A stretch of 64,000 nt of DNA from Azorinus chamasolen (GCA_963576725.1 OY755240.1:58900633-58964632), one strand, 5' to 3'; counted from the stretch's first letter, positions 20,114-29,984 are shown. Numbers and translations: made by a program. The notes: generated by a model not told the origin, from the sequence alone.

Positions 20114-20295
20114 GACACCTCATATATCATGATATAGTAGTGATACTTATTTTAGGGTGATAAAGTAGGGACTGTTACTTTGACAAAATTAAACAATATA
20201 TTAACTCTTTACTCCATACATATATATTTGTCCGCTTGCCTTTGCATACAGTAGAGGACAGAGTCGTTCTACAATAGACATGTAACCTCCTACCT

Positions 20296-20360
20296 CAATC
20301 TCTCTCTCCCTATCTCCTCTGTATGTATGTCTCTCTCTCTGTCTCTCTCTCTCAATCTTC
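20296..20360. repeat. CT-rich microsatellite
   Basis: CTCTCTCTCCC and CTCTCTCTCTGTCTC tracts. Confidence 0.85.
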
Positions 20361-20539
20361 TCATCCCCTATATCACGTACACATTTTCAGGCTTCTATAA
20401 CGATATTGAATTTTATATTGTGTTTGCCATTACATGCACATGTATATATCAATACTTTGTTAGGGAAGGATCAATTATAATGTTGTAAGAAAGTGTGACC
20501 GACCCAATTTCTTATAAATGAAAATAGCATATATGTATG

Positions 20540-21000
20540 CGTAATCTAAACAGAGTAGACCCAGATCAGACGGATCCTATAGGAGCCGTCTGATCAGTAT
20601 CTGCTTTGTTTGCTCATCATAAAATATATAGACATGATTACACAGTTTCCGTCCTAGCCAAACAATCCTGATTTCATATATCATTGTCAAAAAATATGAT
20701 TAACCCTTCGCTGGCTATTCACGTCAATATACCTACCTGTAAATACATGTAGTGAAGACCCAGATGAGACAGCTCCTGCAGGAGCTGTCTCATCAGGGTC
20801 TGCACTATTTACAAGTTGACTGTGCAACCAGTGCACTCCACAGCAGTGATTGCACAGCGAAATACTTGTACACAGTGAAGATATATGTATATGTAATTAT
20901 ACAACAGGGCATGGGTAAAGAACGAGAAATATATTTTAAAATTCAGCAAGAGAAGGGTTAATATTCAATCAGTTGCTATTTGATACATGAGATTAAAAGC
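20540..21000. mobile_element. TT1a MITE interrupted by TT3
   Basis: Hairpin at about 20547-20614 (centre GATCCTATAGGAGC), flank GTTTCCGTCCTAGCCAAAC. Broken at a TTAA within ATATGATTAATATTC by TT3; a short remainder follows to about 21000. Confidence 0.7.
20700..20961. mobile_element. TT3 MITE
   Basis: TTAACCCTTCGCTGGCTATT to AAGAGAAGGGTTAA. Hairpin at about 20743-20812, perfect centre GCTCCTGCAGGAGC, with an insertion ACATGT in one arm. The 69-codon open frame spanning it is not a gene. Confidence 0.9.
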
Positions 21001-21139
21001 GAGTACGTACTGTTATTAATGTTTTTGTTTAATTGATTAATTTCTTATGACTATGTGATGCATGTTTATCTCAGACAAGGGAACGATTTATTGCTGAACG
21101 CTGAATAAAAACAATACATGTATATTCTAATGTTATATC

Positions 21140-21546
21140 TACAGTAGAACCTGTCTTAAACGGCCATCAAAATTATGAGTCTGAGTATGAGCCTGTAAGG
21201 CAAGTGCAGTAAAACCTCTCTATAACGGCCACTAAATTGTGTTAATTAGTTGGTACTTAGGACAGGTGGTTGCTTAAAGCAAGGTGAAAGTAAAACAGAA
21301 CGCTCCTATAGGAGCGTTCTGTTTTACTTTCACCTTGCTTTAAGCAGTCACCTGCATTTAACATAAAATACTGGATTGTAATTTAGTGGCCGTTATAGAG
21401 AGTTTTTTTTCTGTGGTAGCTTTATACGGATCAAAAGTAATGCGGAAAGCTCCTGTGTGAAATATTTGGCCTGCATTAAGACACCACCTGTTTTTAAGAC
21501 TATTTGTACAATAAATGACCGGTCGTTTAGGACCGGTTCTACTGTA
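21140..21546. mobile_element. TA2 MITE interrupted by TA1
   Basis: TACAGTAGAACCTGTCTTAAA to GGACCGGTTCTACTGTA. Its hairpin arms begin after the inserted TA1: GTGGTAGC and CAAAAGTAATGCGGAAAGC. Confidence 0.8.
21206..21414. mobile_element. TA1 MITE at a TG target
   Basis: Starts CAGTAAAACCTCTCTATAA and ends in a decayed AGAGAGTTTTTTTTCTG. Perfect palindrome at about 21268-21350, centre GCTCCTATAGGAGC. Flanking dinucleotide reads TG on both sides within the interrupted TA2. Confidence 0.85.
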
Positions 21547-21760
21547 CATGTATATGCATTAAACTATATTTTACACAAACTTAAGTCTTACTAATGTCTG
21601 GATCAAATGACTGTGTTACTTCTCTTAGAAATAAGAGAACATTGAAAGTTGTAGCCGACAACAATTTTGCAGACGACAATTGGTTGCATCGTTTTTAATC
21701 GAATTTATTTTCGAGTTTTACCATCACGGACATAATGATTTTAATCTAATTGTCATGGGT
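21547..21760. other. Unannotated stretch
   Basis: Nothing clear. It contains GCAGACGACAATTGG, a phrase also seen next to TT6 and TT4 copies. Confidence 0.35.
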
Positions 21761-21762
21761 AA

Positions 21763-21838
21763 ATGCAAACAGTTTAGATCCTGAAGAGACACCGAAATCC
21801 GATTACTCGGCGTCTCATCCGGATCCAAATTTTGTAAG
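21763..21838. repeat. TT4 hairpin, degraded
   Basis: GCAAACAGTTTAGATCCTGAA against CTCATCCGGATCCAAATTTTG. Outer ends not resolved. Confidence 0.65.
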
Positions 21839-22035
21839 CATGATTACGATTGATTTGTTTCATTTTTTGTTTAATTTTTAAATCAGAAGACAATTCAAAA
21901 ACGGACGTTTGATGCAGACGACACTACTTAAGAGCGATAGAGAAACGCCACGCTATTTATAATTTACAACTGACAATGCCCATTGTATCGATCATACAGG
22001 AGATCACGAGCAGCTGTTGACCTTTCTACAGCTTT

Positions 22036-22112
22036 CTCACTTGAATTTGCAAACAGATTGGATCCAGATGAGGCGCCGACATTCGGCGTCTGATCTGTAT
22101 CCAAGCTGTTTG
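22036..22112. repeat. TT4 hairpin, degraded
   Basis: GCAAACAGATTGGATCCAGAT against ATCTGTATCCAAGCTGTTTG around GGCGCCGACATTCGGCGTC. Confidence 0.7.
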
Positions 22113-22144
22113 ATACTCGGTCAATAGTTGCTACAGTGCTTGTT

Positions 22145-22370
22145 TTAACCCTTGTTGTAAGCGCATTTTGACGCATCTGCAAGCAGAGTAGACCCAGATC
22201 AGACGGCTCCTATCAGGGTCTGCTCTGTTTGCTGATGGTGCAATATAGATCTGATTTCTGCAGTTTCTGTCTGAGGCAAAATGTCCTGTGTTCATATGCC
22301 GTTATAAAAATAATCTTAATATTCATGACGTCATTATTTCTTACATGAATATTAATCAGGGAAAGGGTTC
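22145..22370. mobile_element. TT1a MITE with half hairpin
   Basis: TTAACCCTTGTTGTAAGCGC to CAGGGAAAGGGTTC. The hairpin at about 22185-22243 lacks the second GAGCCGTCTG arm segment. Confidence 0.8.
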
Positions 22371-22378
22371 ATTAGAGG

Positions 22379-22487
22379 TACAGTAGAACATGTCTTAACG
22401 CTTTTTCCACAAATACGCCTTTTTGCGCCTCTGTAAAAATCACCTGTGAAACCATTGTGATAAATAAAGCATTTGCTCCTATAGTAG
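22379..22487. mobile_element. TA2 left end with half TT2
   Basis: TACAGTAGAACATGTCTTAAC leads into inverted TT2 flank. The TT2 hairpin arm (GAAACCATTGTGATAAATAA) stops exactly at the palindrome centre (GCTCCTATAG). Confidence 0.75.
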
Positions 22488-22532
22488 TTTGACAAGTCCT
22501 TATTTTTTGTTACAGCAGACAAAATGTGTTCA

Positions 22533-22935
22533 ACCCTTTATACCCATGTAAAAATATTGTTTCATAATGGCTCATATATTTTTCATGAAGGTTTGGCCAT
22601 GATAAAACTTTTGGAAACTGTAGAATCATATCTACAGTAAAACCTCTCTATAACGACCACTAATGTACATCAAGTATTTTGTGTTAAAGGCAGGTGGATG
22701 CTTAAAGCAAGGTGAAAGTAAAACAGAACGCTCCTAAAGGAGCGTTCTGTTTTACTTTCGCCTTGCTTTAAGCAACCACCAGCCCAAAATACCAACTAAT
22801 TAACACAATTTAGTGGTCGTAAAAATATAGTATATATTATTTCATAAGCAAACATAGTACAGAGTACTCTATATGATAGGAGCCGTTTGATCAGGGTCTA
22901 CTCTTCAAGGGCGTATATAAGGCGCAACAGCAGAC
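22533..22935. mobile_element. TT1a MITE interrupted by TA1
   Basis: CAACCCTTTATACCCATG, ACTTTTGGAAACTGTAGAATC, then after the TA1 a degraded hairpin (22850-22912) and GGGCGTATATAAGGCG. Confidence 0.7.
22633..22820. mobile_element. TA1 MITE
   Basis: TACAGTAAAACCTCTCTATAA at the left. Palindrome at about 22698-22782, centre GCTCCTAAAGGAGC. The right terminal repeat is cut at TTAGTGGTCGT. Confidence 0.85.
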
Positions 22936-22984
22936 TAAATATTGATTGGGCATTATCAGTATCTGTTGACAATGCGTTCAAATA

Positions 22985-23490
22985 TTCACGAAGTGTTTGC
23001 GTAGCACCTAAAGAATCGTTTAATTAACCTTCAGCCTGCTATGGGCGGATGAGTGAATACATATGCAAACTGTTTGGATCCAGGTGAGACGCCGAGTAAC
23101 TCGGCGTCTCACCAGGATCCAAACTGTTTGATACCCGCGGATTGCATTTTGGTAGACAAATTTATTATAGCTTGAAATGAATTTTGTAAATGTAGTAAGT
23201 GAATAATTATGTAAAAATAATTTGATCAGCAGGCTAAAGGTTAATGCCCAAGTATTGTCATTATTTCATACACGAATATTCATGGAGTAAAGGTTAAAAT
23301 CAGAGTTCACGAAGTGTTTGCTTAACACAATGCAATGAAAGTGTATGCGTAGCACCTAAAGAGTCGTTTAATTCATATTCATGTTACAATTATTTCATAC
23401 ATGAATATTCATGAAATAAAGGGCTAAAATCAAAGTTTGCAACATTTACATTTACGTGGCCTGTAGAATCCCTCTAATTTCAGACTAAAG
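22985..23490. repeat. Tandem duplication of TT1a-like sequence
   Basis: TTCACGAAGTGTTTGC with GTAGCACCTAAAGA and CGTTTAATT occurs at 22985-23025 and again at 23309-23372, and a TGAATATTCATGG end follows each. The first copy carries a TT4 insertion, the second is uninterrupted. Confidence 0.7.
23024..23244. mobile_element. TT4 MITE
   Basis: TTAACCTTCAGCCTGCTATG to CAGCAGGCTAAAGGTTAA, 221 bp. Perfect hairpin at about 23062-23131, arm GCAAACTGTTTGGATCCAGG, centre GCCGAGTAACTCGGC. Confidence 0.92.
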
Positions 23491-23497
23491 CGACCAC

Positions 23498-23632
23498 TTA
23501 ACCCATTGCTCCTAGACTATTTTTAGACCCAATCTCTTTGAATTAATCTACCGAAAATGAGCATTAACTAGGGAACAATTTAGAATTGTGTAGTTTTTAA
23601 ACCATTGTGATAAATAGAGCATTTGCTCCTGT
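23498..23632. mobile_element. Half TT2 cut at palindrome centre
   Basis: TTAACCCATTGCTCCTAGAC, flank CTACCGAAAATGAGCATTAAC, one arm to GCATTTGCTCCTG, then unrelated sequence. Confidence 0.8.
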
Positions 23633-23671
23633 GAATCGTTAGGGGTTCGACAGTGCGCCAGCCATAAACTC

Positions 23672-23895
23672 CCATTCCCATTACTCCATAAATTTATATG
23701 CTTTTCTACGCCTTTGCAAACCGAATAGATCCATATCAGACGGCTCTTATACGACTCTTGCTCCGTTTGCTTATGGAATTATATAGATCCGATTCTACAT
23801 TCGACAAACATTTCTTTGCCCATGGTTGTGTCATTATAATATTTATATTCATGTCAATATTTCTCAGTTAAATATTCAAAGTAAAGGGTCTTTTA
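23672..23895. mobile_element. TT1a MITE
   Basis: CATTACTCCATAAATTTATATG, hairpin remnant 23717-23772, CTACATTCGACAAACATTTC, then CAAAGTAAAGGGTC. Confidence 0.7.
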
Positions 23896-23999
23896 GGGTT
23901 ACTTTTAGAGATACATGTACATGTATATCACTATAATCCATAAATAAACAAATAATGACATGCATATAGACTGATGGTTTTCTAATGGTACTAGGAATA

Positions 24000-24260
24000 A
24001 GGCATCTTTTCAGGACAAACTCAGATCTATATTAAGTCAGAAGCAAAACGAACAGGGTCCATGCTTATAAAGCTTTTAGTTGAGCCTGAGATCGTTCTCA
24101 AGCTTTTGATTGGTCAGATCTGAGCCTCTGACCAATCAAAAGCTTGAGAACGAAACTCAGACTCAACTAAAAGCTTTATAAGCATGGACCCAGGCCCCTA
24201 TACAAAGAGCAGGCTGATCTGGGTCTACTCGGTTTGCAAAGGCACAGAAAGGCATGTTTA
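24000..24260. mobile_element. TT1a MITE interrupted by a long palindrome
   Basis: AGATCTATATTAAGTCAGAAGC leads to GCAAAACGAACAG. The hairpin's other arm (AGCAGGCTGATCTGGGTC, CTCGGTTTGCAAAGGC) resumes after the palindrome at 24056-24193. Confidence 0.65.
24056..24193. repeat. Long palindrome, ~65-bp arms
   Basis: GGGTCCATGCTTATAAAGC pairs with GCTTTATAAGCATGGACCC, and the inner arms pair almost perfectly (CTTTTGATTGGTCAGA with CTGACCAATCAAAAG) around ATCTGAGCC. It contains a CCAAT box and a TATAAAGC stretch on each arm. Confidence 0.9.
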
Positions 24261-24605
24261 TGTTTAAGTTAAATAGAGATGAGGTAGACAGCGACCTAAA
24301 GAATGACAAGGAATAGTCATAGATGAATATGTAGACGTGAAGGAACATGGAACATTCATTTTACTCATGTCATTCGACGTGAAACAAATCATTCTTCGTT
24401 AGGTCCATGAAAATTCATGTAGAAATAACTAACGAATGAATGTAATCGAGTTCAAAATTAAGTATTGCAGTAAGAACAAGTGAACATTTGATCGTGGCAG
24501 AAAACTAGGTTCATTTAAAATACATTTCATAAGCAAACCGAGCAGATCCCGATCAGACGACTTGATTGATGCCGCTTGACCAGTCTGGCCCGTTTACTAA
24601 ACAAA

Positions 24606-24892
24606 TACAGTTGAACTTCGAACTTCGATATCTCGAACTCCAAGGGACCATACAAATTAGTTCGAGATAAGAGGTTCGACTCATCCGATTTCAAAGTAAT
24701 GCTGAAAGCTCCTGCAGGAGCTTTCAGCATTACTTTAGACCTACATTAAGCTGTCATGTGTGTTTCTAGATATGTGTAGCGATATATTTTAGAATATATC
24801 CTGTATTGTAAATTTCGGAAGGATTGAACTTTTAGTTCGAAATATCCCGAAGTTCGAGTTATCCGAGTTCGAGATGTCGAAGTTCAACTGTA
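24606..24892. mobile_element. TA3 MITE
   Basis: TACAGTTGAACTTCGAACTTC to GTCGAAGTTCAACTGTA. Hairpin at about 24690-24755, centre GCTCCTGCAGGAGC; the outer part of one arm is shortened. Confidence 0.9.
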
Positions 24893-24963
24893 TGTAGATC
24901 CGATTCTACAGTTTCTGCCAATAACAAAGCACCCTCTGTACACATGATATTATAAAACGTCTG

Positions 24964-25189
24964 TCAACCCTTTCCCTCATAGGCTAATTTTAGATCCATC
25001 CACTTTGAATAAATCTACCGAAAAGGAGCATTAACTAGAGAAAAGGAAACTTAGAATTTTGTAGTTTGAAACCTTTTGATAAATAGAGCATTTGCTCCAA
25101 TAGGAGCAAATGCTCTATTTATCACAATGGTTTCATAAAATGACTTTTACAGAGGCGTAAAAGGGCGTATTTATGGAGGAAAGGGTTAA
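24964..25189. mobile_element. TT2 MITE
   Basis: TCAACCCTTTCCCTCATAGG to GGAGGAAAGGGTTAA. Hairpin at about 25068-25132, centre GCTCCAATAGGAGC, one arm missing TTGT. Confidence 0.9.
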
Positions 25190-25245
25190 TACGTATTCGT
25201 GATAGTATTTGTTACATGAATATTAAACAAGGAAAGGACTAAAAC

Positions 25246-25588
25246 AATCATGTCACTTTCTCAATTTTTATTGTAATCATTTTTGTATAAATATATAAAC
25301 ATTATTTTGATCTTTGGTCACATGTTTAACCAAAAAAGTAACAAAAACATGAATAAACAAACATGGCAGTGGTGAAAAGAAAATTTGATTGTGGAGTAAC
25401 TCGAGCAGATCGAATATTTTCTTTGGTAATTTATATCGTAAAACTTTCCAAAACATCCAAATACTGTCCCTTTCAAAAACGAATTCTATGACTTAATGCT
25501 GTCTGGCAAATAGGACGGAAGTGCGTCATTGGCAGCACGTGGGGCTGGGACCCAGTGCCAAGGCGGAAAGTTTCATCGCGAGAACAGC
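25246..25588 (-). other. LC8-2 3' flank with polyadenylation signal
   Basis: Downstream of the LC8-2 stop. A minus-strand AATAAA lies at 25267-25272, about 320 nt past the stop. The same AATAAA position is conserved in LC8-4 (39699-39704) and LC8-6 (56206-56211). Confidence 0.6.
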
Positions 25589-25876
<288 letters not shown>

Positions 25877-25960
25877 CTAAATTTTAGCAACTTGCAGGAA
25901 GATATAGAAGACTGGGCACACCATGGACTGCTGTACGACATAGCTTTGAAACCGCATCGT

Positions 25961-26210
25961 TTAACCCCTTCCCTGTTCTATGTTTGTTTCAAATTTCATT
26001 ACCTACTGAATATTCATGGACAAAACAGTTATAATGAAATATAGAAGGTGATACACTGCAGCCATTTTAGAAAGTAAAGAAACAGATCTATCAAATTCTA
26101 TTAGCAAACAGAGCAGACCCTTATCAGACGGCTCCTCTAGGAGCCGTCTGATCTGGGTCTACTCTGTTTGCAAATGCGTGAAAACACGTTTATATGAGGG
26201 AAAGGGTTAA
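25961..26210. mobile_element. TT1b MITE in the LC8-2 intron
   Basis: TTAACCCCTTCCCTGTTC to GAGGGAAAGGGTTAA, 250 bp. Hairpin at about 26103-26171, centre GCTCCTCTAGGAGC. Almost the same length and sequence as 44111-44360 and 33137-33385 (inverted). Confidence 0.93.
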
Positions 26211-26690
26211 TGGTCCTTTCTTTCATATAAATGCCTTTTCGCGCATCTGCAAACAGGAGACCAGGGTCAGACGGCTCCTGTAGACGCCGTCTAAGTAGGC
26301 TCCTATCTGTTAACTCATTCCCTCCTGGTCTGTTTTAGACCTATCCTCTTTGAATAAATCTACAGAAAAGGAGCATGTACTAGAGAAAATGAATATTTTA
26401 GAATTGCGTAGATTTGAAACTATTATCATGATTATGATAAATAGAGCATTTCCTATGGAGCAAATGCTCTATTTATCACAATGGTTTCAAAAGATGTCTT
26501 TTACAGAGGCGTCGAAATACGTCACTATTGGAAGGAATGAGTTAACTAATGGAATCTGATAAAATCTGTTTCTTCAGTTTCTTGACGGCTATAACGTCTG
26601 ACCTTCCACATTTCATTAGAACTAAATTCTCTAATTTGTCGATGAATATTCAGTAGGCACTGAATAAATATAGAACAAGGAAGGGGTTAA
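26207..26690. mobile_element. TT1b MITE interrupted by TT2
   Basis: TTAATGGTCCTTTCTTTCAT, degraded hairpin 26248-26308, TT2 insertion, then the right flank (CTGTTTCTTCAGTTTCTTG) to AGGAAGGGGTTAA. It shares its first TTAA with the preceding element. Confidence 0.75.
26310..26545. mobile_element. TT2 MITE
   Basis: TTAACTCATTCCCTCCTGG to GGAAGGAATGAGTTAA. Hairpin at 26415-26490; one arm has an extra CATGATTATGA and the centre is shortened. Confidence 0.85.
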
Positions 26691-26838
26691 ATATCATAAA
26701 CCATTTATGCCTACAGTAGTGAGGTGTAAACCAATATCAGAGGATTCCTGAATCAGTCCCGTGATATGGGACTGCACTGATGCTTCCGCAAAGTATTTTC
26801 CAAATGTCGCATCTGTATGGATCCATGGGGAAACATTT

Positions 26839-27064
26839 TTAACCCTCAACTCCATGAACATTCTTGTAAGAAATACGGACATCATGCGGATAGTAATTAG
26901 CTTTAATAGCACAGAGACAGGAAAGTTGGGCTATGGCAGAAACTGTAGAATATCTGTACCATACAAGCAAACAGACCTGACCCAGATCAGACGGCTCCTA
27001 TATGATCCGATTCTACTCTGTTTGCAGATGCGGGAAAACATGTTTATAAGAGGGAAAGTGTTAA
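26839..27064. mobile_element. TT1a MITE
   Basis: TTAACCCTCAACTCCATG to GAGGGAAAGTGTTAA. The hairpin at about 26966-27026 lost part of one arm. A further TT1 tail (GTCTACTCTGTTTGCACAGG to GAGTTAATGG) follows at 27086-27125. Confidence 0.8.
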
Positions 27065-27239
27065 TTATGGGTACGTAGCTTAGTGCGTCTACTCTGTTTG
27101 CACAGGCGTATCATGGAGTTAATGGTTATATTAAAATGAAAACTAGCCTGTTACGTATAAGAAACAGTCAAAAGGTTGTATGATACTTCCATCGCAAATA
27201 AATCTGGTCTACCTCCTAGACTACTAGAATACCTATGTG

Positions 27240-27360
27240 GGAAAGTGACTTAAATAATTACTGCCTTTTTACCCCTGGGAAAACAGACCAGCTCAGACAT
27301 CACGTAGCTGCCGTCTGATCAGGGTCTGCTCTGTTTACTTGTGAGCCGACACATATTTGT
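27240..27360. mobile_element. TT1a fragment
   Basis: TACTGCCTTTTTACCCCTGG and a hairpin remnant (GACCAGCTCAGAC against GTCTGATCAGGGTCTGC). Confidence 0.55.
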
Positions 27361-27374
27361 ACTGTGCTAATAAA

Positions 27375-27615
27375 CCATGTACTCAACAAATGCGCATTTT
27401 TACATCTTTGCAAACAGAGCAGACCCAAATCAGACGGCTCCTATAGGTGCCGTCTGATCAGGGGCTGTCCAGTTTGCTTATGGAATAATATAGACCTGAT
27501 TCTACAGGTTTTGCAGTCATAAACTCGAATGTGTTTATATGCCATTAAAAAGTCTTAAGCAACGTTCATGATGTCTATATTTCTTACACGAATATACAAT
27601 GAGTAAAGGGTTTAT
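27375..27615. mobile_element. TT1a MITE
   Basis: Hairpin at about 27411-27479 (centre GCTCCTATAGGTGC), CTACAGGTTTTGCAGTCAT, and end ATGAGTAAAGGGTTTA. Confidence 0.8.
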
Positions 27616-27679
27616 TTGACCTGTGCAACAATTTACCAAAGTAGCTATCACTGTTGTATATACCATATCGTTATGTAGT

Positions 27680-27776
27680 AACCCTTTCCCTCACAGAAAC
27701 ACCTTTGAAAATACGGTAGATCCAGATCAGAAGCTCCTGTGGAAACCGTCTGATCTGATCAGGTCCTGATTTGAGC
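27680..27776. mobile_element. TT1 fragment
   Basis: AACCCTTTCCCTCACAGAAAC and a compact hairpin (GTAGATCCAGATCAGAAGC). Confidence 0.55.
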
Positions 27777-27778
27777 CC

Positions 27779-27975
27779 AGTGGATTCTTCCATGATTATA
27801 TATTGGATCAGTCCATTTTTTTTATCTAAGGGGTGCCTGGCCTAAATTTTCAATTTCCTTTTTGTTTTATATTGAAATTCCTATCAGCAAACAGTGTAGA
27901 CTCTGAGTAGACGCCGCACTATGCGGTGTCTTATCAGAGTCTACCCTGTTTGCCTAAGTCCCATATCTAGGACCG
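27779..27975. mobile_element. TT5 MITE, inverted, ends lost
   Basis: CAGTGGATTCTTCCATGATTA and the flank to TGAAATTCCTATCAGC, then hairpin 27887-27955 (arm GCAAACAGTGTAGACTC, centre CGCACTATGCGG), CCCATATCTAGGACCG. Matches 40563-40791 in reverse. Confidence 0.8.
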
Positions 27976-28050
27976 TGGTTGACCAAATCGGGGTCCGGTT
28001 TGACTTTTTAGAGACCGGTTTGACCAGGGGCCGGTTTGACCTGTTAGCGA
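27975..28050. repeat. Short tandem GGTCCGGTTTGACC-type repeat
   Basis: Three copies of about 20 bp built on CCGGTTTGAC. Confidence 0.7.
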
Positions 28051-28457
28051 GAAATCCTTTAGTACAATTTCATAAGCGAACAGTGCAGACCCTGATACCA
28101 TGGCCCTCCAGAAGTCCATAAAATCCAATTCTGCTAGTAATATCACAGTGGCATTTCTCCTCGACATATATATACTGATTATCACTTTGTTGCAAGTCTT
28201 ATTTCCATGGCAACTACCGGGACTCTTTTCAAAGCGTTGTCGATGGTCTCAAGATTAAAATAACTTACTTCAGTACTATCCTCGCATGTATTAATGTATG
28301 TAAAGTCCAATACCAAATTGCGTTAGAAAAGAATAACTATTATAGACCTACATCGATGTTACTAGATCAAAAACATAGGATTTGGAGGAATAATGACGAT
28401 TTTAATGTTTGATTCTCTGTAAGTGAATACGTATGCTAACAATAACTAAGTATTCTT
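28051..28457. other. Conserved upstream block of alpha LC8 genes
   Basis: Shared with 41600-41885 and 58480-58840: GATCTTTGTTCATG-like lead, TTTCCATGGCAAC, then TCAAGATT and TTAGAAAAGAAT. It lies in the intron near exon 1. Function unknown; it may simply be part of the duplicated block. Confidence 0.6.
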
Positions 28458-28645
28458 ACCTTTTTAAGATTACGTCTCTCCTGTGTTGGTCAAGACTGGT
28501 CAGTGTTTTTTCTGTTAGTGATACATGCTTTATAAGACCTTTCGGCACTAGCAACGGGATGGACATACCAAACGATTTCTGATTGGACAAATTACTCGTC
28601 TCTGATTGGTCAAAAAGGCAAGTTGTTTAGTTCTTTCTATCAAGC
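28458..28645 (-). promoter_or_regulatory. LC8-2 promoter and non-coding exon 1
   Basis: Minus strand: TTGATAGAAAGAACTAAAC (about 28627-28645), CCAAT boxes (28603-28609 and 28581-28587), TATA box TCTTATAAAGC (28527-28538), exon ending CTTAAAAAG before donor GTAAGA at 28459. Same layout as LC8-4 and LC8-6. Confidence 0.8.
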
Positions 28646-28724
28646 ATACGATATCTACCTGTAGAGTGTAAAGGTAAGCTAATGCTATTACGTAATACAT
28701 GTTTTAGGTGGTATTAACCTTTAT

Positions 28725-28830
28725 ACTGTGGGACACGAGTTACTAATATCCTTTGCAAACAATGTAGACCCGGATGAGAGGGCTCATAGGGTAGCCCTGT
28801 TATTAGGGTATGCACTATTAGTCAGGTTCC
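28725..28830. repeat. TT8 hairpin upstream of LC8-2
   Basis: TTTGCAAACAATGTAGACCCG with GAGAGGGCTCATAGGG. Present at the same place upstream of LC8-4 and LC8-6, so it predates the duplication. Confidence 0.65.
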
Positions 28831-28937
28831 ACTTTTCTTCGGAAAAACTCCTAAATACTTACCGTAATCTTGACATGTTTAAATTTCAAATATAATCCTA
28901 AACCACATGATTCAGCGTTGTAATGGATTTTATAAAC

Positions 28938-29092
28938 TCTTCTCATGCTATCAAAAATGATGTCAGCTGAAATTTCCACTGCGGTCATTTTTTTCAAACA
29001 TATTACCATGCTCACTTAATTGTTTGAACAACTATATAACGACCGAGTGTCAAACAGTTTGGATGCAAGCTTAGCATGAGAAGGGTTGATAT
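28938..29092. mobile_element. TT8-type element
   Basis: AACTCTTCTCATGCTATC at the left and TTAGCATGAGAAGGGTTGA at the right form inverted ends. Half of a TT4-like hairpin (GTGTCAAACAGTTTGGATGC) lies just inside the right end. Confidence 0.55.
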
Positions 29093-29159
29093 GTTTTCAG
29101 AGCGGGGATTAAAAGAGATGACGAGAACATGAGAGAGGGAGAGAAACTGAGAGTGAAAG

Positions 29160-29305
29160 AGGGGATACAAGATACAAGATACAAGAAATTTTATTTTACG
29201 TCGGATATAAATAACAAATAACATTAGCTCATGAGCTATTTTCCGACGGGGAATGGGGAAAATGGCACCTGCGAGAGATAGATGGATAGATAGATAGAGA
29301 AAGAC
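29160..29305. repeat. GATACAA and GATA microsatellites around a possible retro 3' end
   Basis: GGATACAAGATACAAGATACAA followed by GAAATTTTATTTTACGTCGG, then (GATA)n at 29279-29300. Short tandem plus unique tail resembles a 5'-truncated non-LTR 3' end; low certainty. Confidence 0.45.
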
Positions 29306-29339
29306 AGATATGTAGACGATGTCCTACCAATGTTTACTA

Positions 29340-29498
29340 TTGGAATCTGATATATCTGTTTCCTGAGTTTTTAAAATGGCTACAATGTCCCACCTTCAAT
29401 AGTTCATTATAACTATTTTGTCTATGAATATTCAGTAAGTATTAAACTTTTTTCTTTTTTATTGGGGGGGGGGGGGGGGGCAGCACAGGGAAATGGTT
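29340..29498. mobile_element. TT1b right part with poly-G tract
   Basis: TGTTTCCTGAGTTTTTAAAATG, GAATATTCAGTAAGTATT, then an 18-G run at 29463-29480 before CAGGGAAATGGTTAA. The hairpin side is absent. Confidence 0.7.
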
Positions 29499-29504
29499 AA
29501 AACA

Positions 29505-29598
29505 GGTAGGCCATGGCAGCTTAATGCAGGATTAAAGTCATACAGAAAACTCCTTTTTGAGTTTTCTGCGTGACTTTCACGCCGAATTGAGCAACCAC
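29505..29598. repeat. TA2-type hairpin core
   Basis: CAGCTTAATGCAGGATTAAAG against TTTCACGCCGAATTGAGC around AAAACTCCTTTTTGAGTTTT. No terminal repeats detected. Confidence 0.6.
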
Positions 29599-29744
29599 TT
29601 GCCTAAACAAATGTTTTTGTTCTTTGACTAAATGTGCGGTTAGGAGTGGGTCTGTTGTCGATAGATTGTGTTCCCATTACCGAATAATTGAGAGTAAAGG
29701 AGCTTGAAATTATACTATTATAAACCCCGTGAATACGGGAAACG

Positions 29745-29835
29745 AATGTACATACTGTCTTTTGTAAACAATGTAGACCCAGACCAGAGGCTCGCAGAGG
29801 AGTCCCCTGACCACGGTCAGTACTGTTAGTCATTG
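29745..29835. repeat. TT8-type hairpin, degraded
   Basis: TTTTGTAAACAATGTAGACCC with GGTCAGTACTGTTAG. Confidence 0.5.
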
Positions 29836-29984
29836 AAATCCTATAGCAAGTTTAAATATTTTATGCTGTATGGACTCAATCGTCAAACATTGATGGGCTA
29901 TTGCACTTTGACAATTTAGCATTTAAATGTAAAATGTGAGATTTATAGTATGCATTTTATGTAAATCCCCTCTATATACTGCAC

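Larger units (their letters stand above)
24400..25245. mobile_element. TT1a MITE interrupted by TA3 and TT2
   Basis: Hairpin at 24534-24600 (GCAAACCGAGCAGATCCCG), then the TA3; flank ATTCTACAGTTTCTGCCAAT; then TT2; then TTACATGAATATTAAACAAGG with end GAAAGGACTAA. The related TT1a beside LC8-4 (39385-39650) has neither insertion. Confidence 0.75.
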
